From Thiotrichales bacterium (GTDB taxonomy: Bacteria; Pseudomonadota; Gammaproteobacteria; Thiomicrospirales; Thiomicrospiraceae): a DNA stretch of 64,000 bases. Positions 56,246-64,000 of this stretch are shown here, piece by piece. The notes beneath the pieces were generated by a model. It did not search any database. It had not been told where the DNA came from and saw only the letters and a list, made by a program, of their open reading frames with translations. The position numbers and the translations under genes were made by a program. The stretch covers positions 1 through 64,000 of the forward strand of contig JAFGUG010000009.1 in NCBI GenBank assembly GCA_016938655.1, read 5' to 3'. Position 1 is the first letter of the stretch. Each line of letters begins with the position of its first letter.

Positions 56246-58672
56246 TTAATGCCTATTTGAGCCTTTTTCAGGGGTTTTTTGCTTGTCAGCGGTACCAAAT
56301 ACGGCAATTTCATTCACGCCCTCAGTGGCCTTTTTATTCGCTTCAGGTAAGCTCTCTAAGGCAATTTTAAAAACCTCTTCCACCCACTGAACAGGATGAA
56401 TATCCAATTGATCTTTAACCTCACTCGGAACATCTGCCAAGTCACGAACATTATCATGTGGAATAAGAACCGTCTTTATTCCTCCACGAAGTGCTGCCAA
56501 TAATTTCTCTTTCAGACCACCAATGGGTAACACTTCACCTCGAAGCGTTATTTCACCCGTCATTGCCACATCGGACTTAACCGGTATGTTGGTTAATACT
56601 GAGGTTATTGCGGTGCAAATTGCAATACCAGCGCTTGGCCCATCTTTTTTAATAGCACCTTCCGGAAAATGCAGATGTAAATCCAGTTTTTCATAAAAAT
56701 CGGCATCTAAGCCAAACTTGTCACTTCTACTTCGAATCACACTCATTGCAGTATCAACAGACTCTTTCATGACACTACCTAATTGACCGGTACTCGATAA
56801 TTTACCCTTACCAGGCATTGCGGTTGCTTCAATACGCAAAAGATCACCGCCAACACGAGTCCACGCGAGTCCGGAAACCTGCCCTACTCGGTTCATCTCA
56901 TCTGCTAAACCTATACGGTATCGAGCAACACCAAGATAGTCCTCAAGGTCTTTAGGTTCAACGGTAATCGATCCTTTTACTTCATCCGTTACAATCTTCT
57001 TAATGGCTTTACGGCAAATTTTAGCTAACTCACGAGCTAATAGACGAACCCCCGCTTCTCGCGTGTAAAACTGAATAATGGCATGAACAGCTTCATCGGT
57101 TACATTCAGCTCACCTACTTTTAAACCGTGGTCTTTTTTGGCTTTAGGTAATAGATACTTTAATGCAATATTTAATTTCTCAGGTTCCGTATAGCCTGAT
57201 AAATTAATCACCTCCATGCGGTCTAACAGCGCCTCTGGAATATCCATGGAGTTGGATGTTGCAACAAACATGACATCCGAAAGATCATAGTCAACCTCTA
57301 AATAGTGATCATTAAAGGTGCTGTTTTGCTCAGGATCAAGCACTTCAAGCAATGCACTGGCAGGATCGCCACGCATATCACTCGACATTTTGTCAATTTC
57401 ATCTAAAAGAAACAGTGGGTTACGTGTACCTGCGTTGGTCATTTTTTGAATGATTTTTCCAGGTAAAGCACCAATGTAGGTTTTACGATGACCGCGGATT
57501 TCAGCCTCATCGCGAACGCCACCTAAAGACATGCGAACATATTTACGATTTGTGGCTTCTGCAATCGAACGTGCAAGCGAAGTTTTACCGACACCAGGAG
57601 GCCCCACTAAACACAATATCGGCCCTTTTATCTTCCGTACGCGCTTTTGAACCGCTAGATATTCAACAATGCGTTCTTTTACTTTTTCAAGGCCATAGTG
57701 CTGACTGTCTAAAACGGCTTCAGCCTTATGTAAATCTTTAGAAACACGGCTGCGTTTTTTCCAAGGAACATCGATCAACCAGTCTAGATAATTACGAACC
57801 ACGGTCGCTTCAGAAGACTGTGCGGGCATCATTTTAAGTTTCTTTAATTCAGAATTGGCTTTCTTTTGGGCTTCTTCTGGCATGCCAGCTTCGGTTATAC
57901 GCTCAACATACTGCTCATACTCACTACATTGCTCTTCATCACCAGAAAGTTCATTGTGAATGGCTTTAATTTTTTCATTTAAGTAATACTCGCGCTGCGT
58001 CTTATCCATCTGTTTTTTTACACGCGTTGTTATACGCTTTTCGGATTCAAGCATTTCTAGCTCAGTTTCAACAATGGTTAGCATACGCTCTAATCGTTCG
58101 TTAATAGCGAGCATCTCCAACAACTCTTGTTTATCGTGTACTTTTAAGTTGACATTGGCTGATACTAAATCAACTAACTTATCAGCAGATTCTTCTTTTT
58201 TAACTGAACTAATAACCTCTGAAGAAACTTTCTTTTTAAGCTCCGCATATTTGGTAAAGCTCTCTTTTAGTGCACGAATAAGCACGACTGTATCACTGGC
58301 ATTCTCTTCAACTGCCGCAATCGCTGAAATATCACCCAATAAAACCGGCGATTCATGATTTAAACTCACCAATTGAAAGCGCTGAACCCCTTCAACCAAT
58401 ACCTTCACAGTTCCATCAGGTAACTTAAGCAATTGTAAAATATTGGCCATCGTACCAACACTATAAAGGTCTTCTAAATTCGGAAGGTCTTGCTCAGCAC
58501 TCTTTTGAGTGACTAAAAAAATTTGCTTGTCGCCGTCCATTGCCTCATTGAGTGCTTGAATCGATTTTTCACGCCCTACAAACAGCGGCATAACATTCCC
58601 TGGAAAGACAACAACATCACGTAAAGGAAGAACCAATACATTCATTTTCATTGCTACTTGATCAAGTTCCAT
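56246..58672 (-). CDS. lon: ATP-dependent protease Lon
   Basis: An 808-residue AAA+ serine protease degrading misfolded and regulatory proteins. Substrate domain (about 10-200, LPLRDVVVFPGNVMPLFVGR), coiled coil, ATPase domain with GPPGVGKTSL and DEIDKM, and the protease domain with the Ser-Lys dyad in KKDGPSAGIAI and GGLKEKLLAALRGG. Length and order fit. AAAGGAA precedes the ATG at 58672. It follows clpX after a terminator. Confidence 0.97.
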   Translation of the reverse strand: MELDQVAMKMNVLVLPLRDVVVFPGNVMPLFVGREKSIQALNEAMDGDKQIFLVTQKSAEQDLPNLEDLYSVGTMANILQLLKLPDGTVKVLVEGVQRFQLVSLNHESPVLLGDISAIAAVEENASDTVVLIRALKESFTKYAELKKKVSSEVISSVKKEESADKLVDLVSANVNLKVHDKQELLEMLAINERLERMLTIVETELEMLESEKRITTRVKKQMDKTQREYYLNEKIKAIHNELSGDEEQCSEYEQYVERITEAGMPEEAQKKANSELKKLKMMPAQSSEATVVRNYLDWLIDVPWKKRSRVSKDLHKAEAVLDSQHYGLEKVKERIVEYLAVQKRVRKIKGPILCLVGPPGVGKTSLARSIAEATNRKYVRMSLGGVRDEAEIRGHRKTYIGALPGKIIQKMTNAGTRNPLFLLDEIDKMSSDMRGDPASALLEVLDPEQNSTFNDHYLEVDYDLSDVMFVATSNSMDIPEALLDRMEVINLSGYTEPEKLNIALKYLLPKAKKDHGLKVGELNVTDEAVHAIIQFYTREAGVRLLARELAKICRKAIKKIVTDEVKGSITVEPKDLEDYLGVARYRIGLADEMNRVGQVSGLAWTRVGGDLLRIEATAMPGKGKLSSTGQLGSVMKESVDTAMSVIRSRSDKFGLDADFYEKLDLHLHFPEGAIKKDGPSAGIAICTAITSVLTNIPVKSDVAMTGEITLRGEVLPIGGLKEKLLAALRGGIKTVLIPHDNVRDLADVPSEVKDQLDIHPVQWVEEVFKIALESLPEANKKATEGVNEIAVFGTADKQKTPEKGSNRH

Positions 58673-58707
58673 GTTTTTCCTTTCTTTTTATTTTTATGCG
58701 GATTACC

Positions 58708-58735
58708 TAAAAAAATACCCAGTCAAGCTGGGTAT
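58708..58735 (-). terminator. Terminator of clpX
   Basis: ATACCCAG pairs with CTGGGTAT around TCAAG; on the minus strand seven Ts follow. It separates clpX from lon. Confidence 0.85.
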
Positions 58736-58777
58736 CTTCAAGATGAGTTCACTCTAAATTTGCTAATAAGCGACTTT

Positions 58778-60037
58778 TTATTCGCTTGATGCAGTTTTAG
58801 GTTCGTCTTCCTTGTATACCTTCATGGGTGGTTTTTTACCCTGAATCACTGCTTTATTAATAACGACTTTCTCAACATTTTTCAAGCTTGGTAAGTCATA
58901 CATTGTATCAAGCAACATTTGCTCCAGTATTGAACGTAATCCACGTGCACCGGTTTTACGTTCGATTGCAAGCTTCGCAATTTCAGTTAGTGCGTCTTTG
59001 CGGAATTGTAATTCTGCCCCTTCTAATTCAAACATCTTTTGAAATTGTTTGACTAACGCATTTTTAGGCTCGGTTAATATCTGAATTAATGCCTTTTCAT
59101 CCAACTCTTCTAAAACGGAGATCATTGGCAATCGACCCACAAACTCTGGAATCAAACCAAACTTAATTAAATCTTCAGGCTCTATGACTTTGAGCTTTTG
59201 AGAAAGCGTTTTTTTAGTGTCTTCAGAACGAACTTCTGCAGAGAAACCAATCCCCATATTCGTTTCTGTTCTCTGGTCAATGATTTTATCTAACCCTTCA
59301 AACGCACCGCCCACAATAAACAAGATTTTTGAGGTATCTACCTGAATCATATCTTGATTCGGGTGCTTACGCCCCCCTTGCGGAGGAACAGACGCCATGG
59401 TGCCTTCAATAAGCTTTAATAAAGCCTGCTGAACACCCTCGCCAGAAACATCTCGAGTAATCGATGGATTTTCAGACTTACGGGTAATCTTGTCTATTTC
59501 ATCAATATAGATGATACCGCGTTCCGCTTTTTCAGGATCATTGTCACAACGCTGAAGCAGCTTTAACACAATACTCTCGACGTCTTCTCCAACGTAACCG
59601 GCTTCAGTTAGCGTAGTTGCATCCGCAATCGCAAATGGCACGTCTAACAAACGAGCCAATGTTTGTGCAAGTAACGTTTTACCGGAACCCGTTGGACCAA
59701 TGAGCAAGATATTACTTTTGGTTAATTCAACTTCGTCTTTTGCATGGGCGTTCTGTAGACGTTTGTAATGATTATATACTGCAACCGAGAGTACCTTTTT
59801 AGCTTGGTGCTGACCGATAACATAATCGTCCAAAATATCGCTAATTTCATGAGGAGTTGGCAAGTTATCAAGTTCGAATTGAGACAGTGCTTCTCCACCA
59901 AACTCTTCTTGTAAAATGTCGTTACAAAGCTCAACGCATTCATCACAAATATAAACCGACGGCCCTGCAATTAGTTTTCTAACTTCATCTTGCCCTTTTC
60001 CACAAAATGAGCAGTAAAGCGTTTTTTCATTACTCAT
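58778..60037 (-). CDS. clpX: ATP-dependent Clp protease ATP-binding subunit ClpX
   Basis: A 419-residue AAA+ unfoldase. The N-terminal zinc domain has Cys9, Cys12, Cys31 and Cys34, then [22 protein letters not shown] and the C-terminal [14 protein letters not shown]. It unfolds substrates for ClpP, encoded nine bases upstream. Confidence 0.97.
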   Translation of the reverse strand: MSNEKTLYCSFCGKGQDEVRKLIAGPSVYICDECVELCNDILQEEFGGEALSQFELDNLPTPHEISDILDDYVIGQHQAKKVLSVAVYNHYKRLQNAHAKDEVELTKSNILLIGPTGSGKTLLAQTLARLLDVPFAIADATTLTEAGYVGEDVESIVLKLLQRCDNDPEKAERGIIYIDEIDKITRKSENPSITRDVSGEGVQQALLKLIEGTMASVPPQGGRKHPNQDMIQVDTSKILFIVGGAFEGLDKIIDQRTETNMGIGFSAEVRSEDTKKTLSQKLKVIEPEDLIKFGLIPEFVGRLPMISVLEELDEKALIQILTEPKNALVKQFQKMFELEGAELQFRKDALTEIAKLAIERKTGARGLRSILEQMLLDTMYDLPSLKNVEKVVINKAVIQGKKPPMKVYKEDEPKTASSE

Positions 60038-60046
60038 AATTTCGCC

Positions 60047-60649
60047 CTATCGCTCATTTAAAACTTTATCAACTAAACCATAATCACAGGCCTGTTGAGC
60101 ACTCATGAAATTATCTCGATCAGTATCTTGTTCAATGGTTTTAATGTCTTGACCGGTATGATCCGCTAATGCTTGATTCAGAGTATTCTTAATCTTCATA
60201 ATCTCTTGAGCATGGATTTGGATATCACTTGCCTGCCCTTGAAACCCACCTAACGGTTGGTGAATCATAACTCGCGAATTGGGCAGTGCAAATCGCTTAC
60301 CTTTTGCACCGGCTGACAATAGGAATGAACCCATGCTTGCGGCTTGACCAATACACATAGTACTGACGTCAGGCTTAATAAAACGCATGGTGTCATAAAT
60401 AGCCATACCCGCGGTTACACTTCCTCCAGGGGAGTTAATGTAAAGGTGAATATCTTTATCAGGATTCTCAGATTCTAAAAAAAGCATCTGTGCGACAATT
60501 AAGTTAGCCATGTGGTCTTCAACCTGACCGACAAGAAAGATAACGCGCTCTTTTAATAGACGGGAGTAGATATCGTAAGATCGCTCACCACGACTGGTCT
60601 GTTCAATAACCATTGGAACTAATGCATTTTGAATCAAATTACTCTCCAT
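60047..60649 (-). CDS. clpP: ATP-dependent Clp protease proteolytic subunit
   Basis: A 200-residue serine protease forming a double ring. The triad is Ser105 ([11 protein letters not shown]), His130 (MIHQPLGG) and Asp179 (DTDRDNF). It is cotranscribed with clpX. A CAGGCCTG copy at 60087 encodes Gln-Ala-Cys near the C-terminus. Confidence 0.97.
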   Translation of the reverse strand: MESNLIQNALVPMVIEQTSRGERSYDIYSRLLKERVIFLVGQVEDHMANLIVAQMLFLESENPDKDIHLYINSPGGSVTAGMAIYDTMRFIKPDVSTMCIGQAASMGSFLLSAGAKGKRFALPNSRVMIHQPLGGFQGQASDIQIHAQEIMKIKNTLNQALADHTGQDIKTIEQDTDRDNFMSAQQACDYGLVDKVLNER

Positions 60650-60710
60650 TCTTTTTCTAATCCCTATTTGTAATCAATGTTTAGGGTGTATCTTAGCCTT
60701 TTATAAAACA

Positions 60711-60777
60711 AAAAAAAACTTAACCCCAAAGACAATTCGAAAAAAAATCGATTTTTCTTTGGATGGTTAAGTTTTTT
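60711..60777. repeat. Long imperfect inverted repeat between tig and clpP
   Basis: Arms of about 21 bases (60711-60732 and 60756-60777), AAAAAACTTAACC-CCAAAGA against TCTTTGG-GGTTAAGTTTTTT, with a two-base bulge. It can act as the tig terminator on the minus strand or regulate clpP from its leader side. Confidence 0.7.
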
Positions 60778-60836
60778 GACAAAAAGCAGCGTTATTTGAC
60801 GTTAAATCCGTCTTTTAACACTTTTTTTGGTTATTT

Positions 60837-62150
60837 TTAAAGTGCAGGGTTTACTACTTCTTCAAAGGTTTTAGCTTTTTCGGTAACCGTTGCTTCTGCA
60901 ATGATTTTTTCAGCCACTTTGTTTTCAACAATAATCGCCTTGATTTCATTTAAAGCCTGAGGGTTTTGCTTATACCAAGCAATCACTTCAGAAGGATCTT
61001 CATAAGAAGAAGCTTGCTCAGCTATAAATGCATTCACATCTTCATCTGTAGATTCAATTTTGTTTGCACGAATAACGTCACCAATAATCAAACCTAGCTT
61101 AACACGCTTCTCTGCATCTGCCTGATACATGTCGGCTGAAATATTAATGTCTTTTTCGTTCATGCCTTGCTGCTTCATTTGCTGAACCATGTTGTTCATT
61201 AAGTTTTGAACTTCTTGGTCAACTAATGCTTTAGGTAGTTCAACATCCACCACCGTTTGTAGTGCGTCTAATGTCGCTGTACGATTAAGGTTTTGAACAG
61301 CACGTGCCAACTCTTTTTCCATATTTTGACGAATCTCAGTACGAAGCGATTCTTCAGTTCCGTCTTCAACACCAAATGACTTAACGAACTCTTCATCAAT
61401 TTCAGGCAATTGCTGAGTTGAAATTGAGTGAACAGTGATATCAAAAGTCGCCAACTTACCTTTTAAGTGATCCGCTTGATACTCTTCAGGGAAGGTCACT
61501 TCAATCGTTTTCTCTTCACCTTTTTTCATTCCAAGAACACCATCTTCAAAACCAGGAATCATTCGACCACTGCCTAGCTCTAAAGGAACGTTTTCAGCGG
61601 AACCACCTTCAAAGATTTCGCCATCAATCTTTCCAACAAAGTCCATGATAACCTGCTCGCCATTTTTTGCTTTTTTAGCAGCACTTTTTGAAGGTTTCCA
61701 AGCCATACGCTGTTCACGTAGACGAGTGATCATTTTTTCAACGTCTTCATCTGTTACTTCAGCTGTCACTTTTTCAACCTTTACACCTGAAAATTCAGGA
61801 ACAGTGATTTCTGGATAGGTTTCAAAACGTGCAACAAAAGAGACTTTTCCGTCTTTCTTGTTCAACTCGTCAAACATTGGGTAACCAGCAACTTTTAAAG
61901 ATTCCTGCGCAACCGCATCGTAGAACATTTGTTGAACTTTTTCGCCTAAGATCTCTTGTTCAACTTGTGCGCCGTGTCGCTTTTTAACAACATTTAAAGG
62001 GACCTTACCAGGACGAAAACCATCCATTTTGATCGTACGACGGATTTCGTTCAAACGCTTCTCTACTTGACTGCTTAAGTCAGCAGAAGGAAAGTTGACA
62101 GAAATTTTATGCTCAAGACCTTGTTCTGGCTTTTCTACAGTTACTTGCAT
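60837..62150 (-). CDS. tig: Trigger factor
   Basis: A 437-residue ribosome-bound chaperone. N-terminal ribosome domain with the FRPGKVPLNVVKKRHG signature, PPIase domain (about 160-245, GEQVIMDFVGKIDGEIFEGG) and C-terminal helical domain. Position before clpP-clpX-lon is conserved. Confidence 0.97.
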   Translation of the reverse strand: MQVTVEKPEQGLEHKISVNFPSADLSSQVEKRLNEIRRTIKMDGFRPGKVPLNVVKKRHGAQVEQEILGEKVQQMFYDAVAQESLKVAGYPMFDELNKKDGKVSFVARFETYPEITVPEFSGVKVEKVTAEVTDEDVEKMITRLREQRMAWKPSKSAAKKAKNGEQVIMDFVGKIDGEIFEGGSAENVPLELGSGRMIPGFEDGVLGMKKGEEKTIEVTFPEEYQADHLKGKLATFDITVHSISTQQLPEIDEEFVKSFGVEDGTEESLRTEIRQNMEKELARAVQNLNRTATLDALQTVVDVELPKALVDQEVQNLMNNMVQQMKQQGMNEKDINISADMYQADAEKRVKLGLIIGDVIRANKIESTDEDVNAFIAEQASSYEDPSEVIAWYKQNPQALNEIKAIIVENKVAEKIIAEATVTEKAKTFEEVVNPAL

Positions 62151-62415
62151 GTGTAATTCTCAAAGTTGGTTATTATCAAAGAAACTAATGTTATTTAATA
62201 AGCATTAGCGAATAATTAAGGGTTGAAATTATACGTTTTTCTGATGAGAAATTAAAGAAAAACCGTTAAATACTCTAACAAATAGTTCTTAAAGTCTTGA
62301 ACATCTTAGAAAAAATGATAGAATTTCATAAATTTTTTATATGCACACATTAATAGTCTTTAGTAAGCGATTTAAAAGTGTGTTTTTTTAGCTTTAAACT
62401 CAAGGAAGATGAATT
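62151..62415. other. Divergent intergenic region upstream of tig
   Basis: About 265 bases without a gene, AT-rich. A minus-strand TATAAT at 62228-62233, with a weak TTTAAT 17 bases away, is a candidate tig promoter. Confidence 0.45.
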
Positions 62416-62619
62416 ATGAGTATTGAAAGAATCGTTATGCTAGTGGCTGGTTTTATGGTCCTATTAAGTGCAATTTTAAGTGTTTACCACACACCAGAGT
62501 GGATTTACCTAACAGGGTTTGTTGGCGCTAACCTAATGTTTTCAGCCATGACAGGTTTCTGTCCTATGGTTAAGATTTTAGAAAAGTTTGGTTTCCAGCA
62601 CGGTCGTACGTTTAAGTAA
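62416..62619 (+). CDS. DUF2892 inner-membrane protein (YgaP-like TM domain)
   Basis: A 67-residue protein with two TM helices (about 6-24 and 29-48) and the family end TGFCPMVKILEKFG. The family is often attached to rhodanese domains or lies near sulfur or detoxification genes; no such neighbour is here. AAGGAAG lies six bases before the ATG. Confidence 0.85.
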   Translation: MSIERIVMLVAGFMVLLSAILSVYHTPEWIYLTGFVGANLMFSAMTGFCPMVKILEKFGFQHGRTFK

Positions 62620-62641
62620 GTTAGCTTAACCGCACCTAGAA

Positions 62642-62676
62642 ACCAAAAAGGCCTGATACATTCAGGCCTTTTTGGT
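62642..62676. terminator. Bidirectional terminator between DUF2892 and ABC-F genes
   Basis: A perfect 15-bp stem ACCAAAAAGGCCTGA/TCAGGCCTTTTTGGT with a five-base loop. The arms include AGGCCTGA-type sequence close to the dispersed palindrome. Confidence 0.92.
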
Positions 62677-62705
62677 ATTCAGGGTGCTTAACTCTTCGAT
62701 TTTGA

Positions 62706-64000
62706 TCAACCCTCTAAATCGGCATAAAACCTATCGGTTACCTCTTCAATTTTTTCTTGGTGTTCAAGCCAGTCCATCTCTACCTCTTCAATCAAACCTT
62801 CCAGCTCAGCCTGACGCTTAATAACATCCGTTAGCTTTTGTTTATTAGCTGCTTCATAAATTGCACTGTCTTCCATTTGAGCGTGCAGTGAGGCTAATTC
62901 TACCTGTGCCGCTTCTAACTGTTTTTCGAGTTTCTTTACAGCCTGCTGCAATGGTTTAATTTTTTGGTCTAACTGTTTCCGTACATTGGCATTTTGTTGA
63001 CGTTGTTGCTTTTTGCTTTTAGACAAGACCTCTTCACTGCCAACTGATTTCGCAACCGCTTGAGTCTCTTTAATTGCCTTTAAACGTGCCTGTAAATAGG
63101 ATTCTAAATCCCCATGATAGAGTTGAACATCGCCATCATGCACCCACCAAAACTGATCGGCAATACTCGCCAACAAATGCTTATCGTGAGTAACTAAAAT
63201 TAATGCGCCGTTAAAATCTTGTAACGCCATATCCAAGGCATCACGGGTATCCATGTCCAAGTGGTTGGTCGGTTCATCTAGGATAATTAAATTCGGTTTT
63301 TGATAAACAATCATCGCCAAGGCTAAACGTGCTTTTTCACCACCGGAAAAGGTGGCTACAGGGGTTAGCGTTTGGTCATTTGAAAATCCAAACTGACCCA
63401 AAAAGTTGCGTGCTTCTTGATCAGAAATTTCCGCATCCATCGACATTAAATGCTGCAACGGACTGTTTTCCATGGTTAAAGCTTCTAACTGATGTTGGGC
63501 AAAGTAGCCCACAGCGACCCCTTTACTGATTTGCACCAGACCGGCCTGCGGATTTAAATCACCCACTAAAAGCTTAATTAACGTCGATTTACCAGAACCA
63601 TTAACCCCAACCAAACCAATACGGTCACCAGAACGTAAAACCAAAGAAGCATTGTTTAAAATCACTTGATCTGGATAACCAAAATTCAATCCTTCGACTC
63701 GAATCATCGGATCTGGATTATGTTTTGGCTCAAAGAATTCAAAATGAAATGGATTGGTCGCTTGAACCGCAGCCACCTCTTCCATACGTTCAAGCGCTTT
63801 TACACGGCTCTGCGCCTGTTTGGCTTTGGAGGCTTTAGCTTTAAAGCGTTCAATAAACGACTTTAAATGCTGCATTTGCTGCTTTTGCTTTTCGTGTAAC
63901 GCATGCTGTTGCATTAACTGCTCATTGCGTTGACGCTCAAAGGCTTCAAAGTTACCCGAATAGTAGGTTATTTTTTGATCATGAATATGCGCAATCCCCT
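62706..64000 (-). CDS. ABC-F ATPase, YheS-like (partial, truncated by window end)
   Basis: The reading frame stays open to the right edge and continues before residue Met at 63914, where upstream codons encode HIHDQKITYYSGNFEAF, the YheS pre-ATPase insertion. Visible: a linker with KAKQAQSRVKALERME, the second ATPase domain (GVNGSGKSTLI, FSGGEKARLALAM, LDEPTNHLD) and a C-terminal coiled coil. ABC-F proteins act on ribosomes. The first ATPase domain lies outside the window. Confidence 0.9.
   Translation of the reverse strand, partial: GIAHIHDQKITYYSGNFEAFERQRNEQLMQQHALHEKQKQQMQHLKSFIERFKAKASKAKQAQSRVKALERMEEVAAVQATNPFHFEFFEPKHNPDPMIRVEGLNFGYPDQVILNNASLVLRSGDRIGLVGVNGSGKSTLIKLLVGDLNPQAGLVQISKGVAVGYFAQHQLEALTMENSPLQHLMSMDAEISDQEARNFLGQFGFSNDQTLTPVATFSGGEKARLALAMIVYQKPNLIILDEPTNHLDMDTRDALDMALQDFNGALILVTHDKHLLASIADQFWWVHDGDVQLYHGDLESYLQARLKAIKETQAVAKSVGSEEVLSKSKKQQRQQNANVRKQLDQKIKPLQQAVKKLEKQLEAAQVELASLHAQMEDSAIYEAANKQKLTDVIKRQAELEGLIEEVEMDWLEHQEKIEEVTDRFYADLEG

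Noticed and set aside
58673-58777. A heat-shock (sigma-32) promoter before lon
   Set aside because: CTTGACT is present but the only CCGCAT-like box is about 19 bases away, outside the normal spacing, and the CTTGA lies in the clpX terminator.
3878-60094. CAGGCCTG as simply a terminator element
   Set aside because: About three quarters of the copies are inside genes, so termination cannot be its general role.

Overview
The window is a chromosomal segment of a gammaproteobacterium with moderate-to-low GC. Core gene order matches gammaproteobacteria closely: gyrA-serC-pheA-hisC-tyrA-aroA-cmk-rpsA-ihfB as in Pseudomonas, tig-clpP-clpX-lon-hupB, rpsF-rpsR-DUF2232-rplI-dnaB-alr, and ubiG-HAD phosphatase-yciK. 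Protein style (divergent XseA/XseB, separate tyrA and aroA, PdsR/PdsS-like two-component pair) suggests the Thiomicrospira/Hydrogenovibrio/Thiomicrorhabdus group, but that placement is inference. There is no sign of a prophage, insertion sequence, CRISPR array or plasmid backbone.

Layout. 0-0.45 kb: tRNA-Gly and tRNA-Glu, plus the 3' tail of another tRNA at the left edge. 0.6-4.3 kb: oxidative pentose phosphate operon gnd-zwf-pgl behind a promoter overlapped by inverted repeats. 4.4-6.5 kb: relA. 6.7-12.8 kb: two convergent gene pairs, a Tat-type lipoprotein with a LolA-like periplasmic protein and a compact RND/MMPL transporter with an outer-membrane barrel; together they look like an undescribed envelope lipid-transport module. 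13-16.4 kb: dusA, a DUF5710-XseA fusion with xseB, and arsC. 16.8-22.6 kb: an antitoxin-like membrane protein, rpoN, a bicupin and a two-component system. 22.7-29.7 kb: SPOR protein, a small membrane protein, ychJ, norM, a membrane protein, nudF, alr, dnaB. 29.9-33.6 kb: rplI, DUF2232, rpsR, rpsF, pyrF, lapA, ihfB. 33.8-44.8 kb: rpsA, cmk, aroA, tyrA, hisC, pheA, serC, gyrA. 45-47.8 kb: ubiG, a HAD phosphatase (MupP or Gph), yciK, ygjP-like protease. 47.8-54.1 kb: yejA-B-E-F oligopeptide/microcin-type ABC importer. 54.2-55.8 kb: fabI and a duplicated tRNA-Asp/tRNA-Val pair. 55.9-62.2 kb: hupB, lon, clpX, clpP, tig. 62.4-64 kb: a DUF2892 protein and a YheS-like ABC-F ATPase cut by the right edge.

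The strongest global signal is a dispersed palindrome, CAGGCCTG (often AGCAGGCCTGCT). By hand count it occurs 24 times in 64 kb, where composition alone predicts roughly one or fewer. It sits both in genes, mostly reading (Ala)-Gly-Leu or Gln-Ala-Cys/Trp, and at gene ends. It resembles a highly iterated palindrome of the HIP1 kind and appears to be a lineage-specific genome mark.
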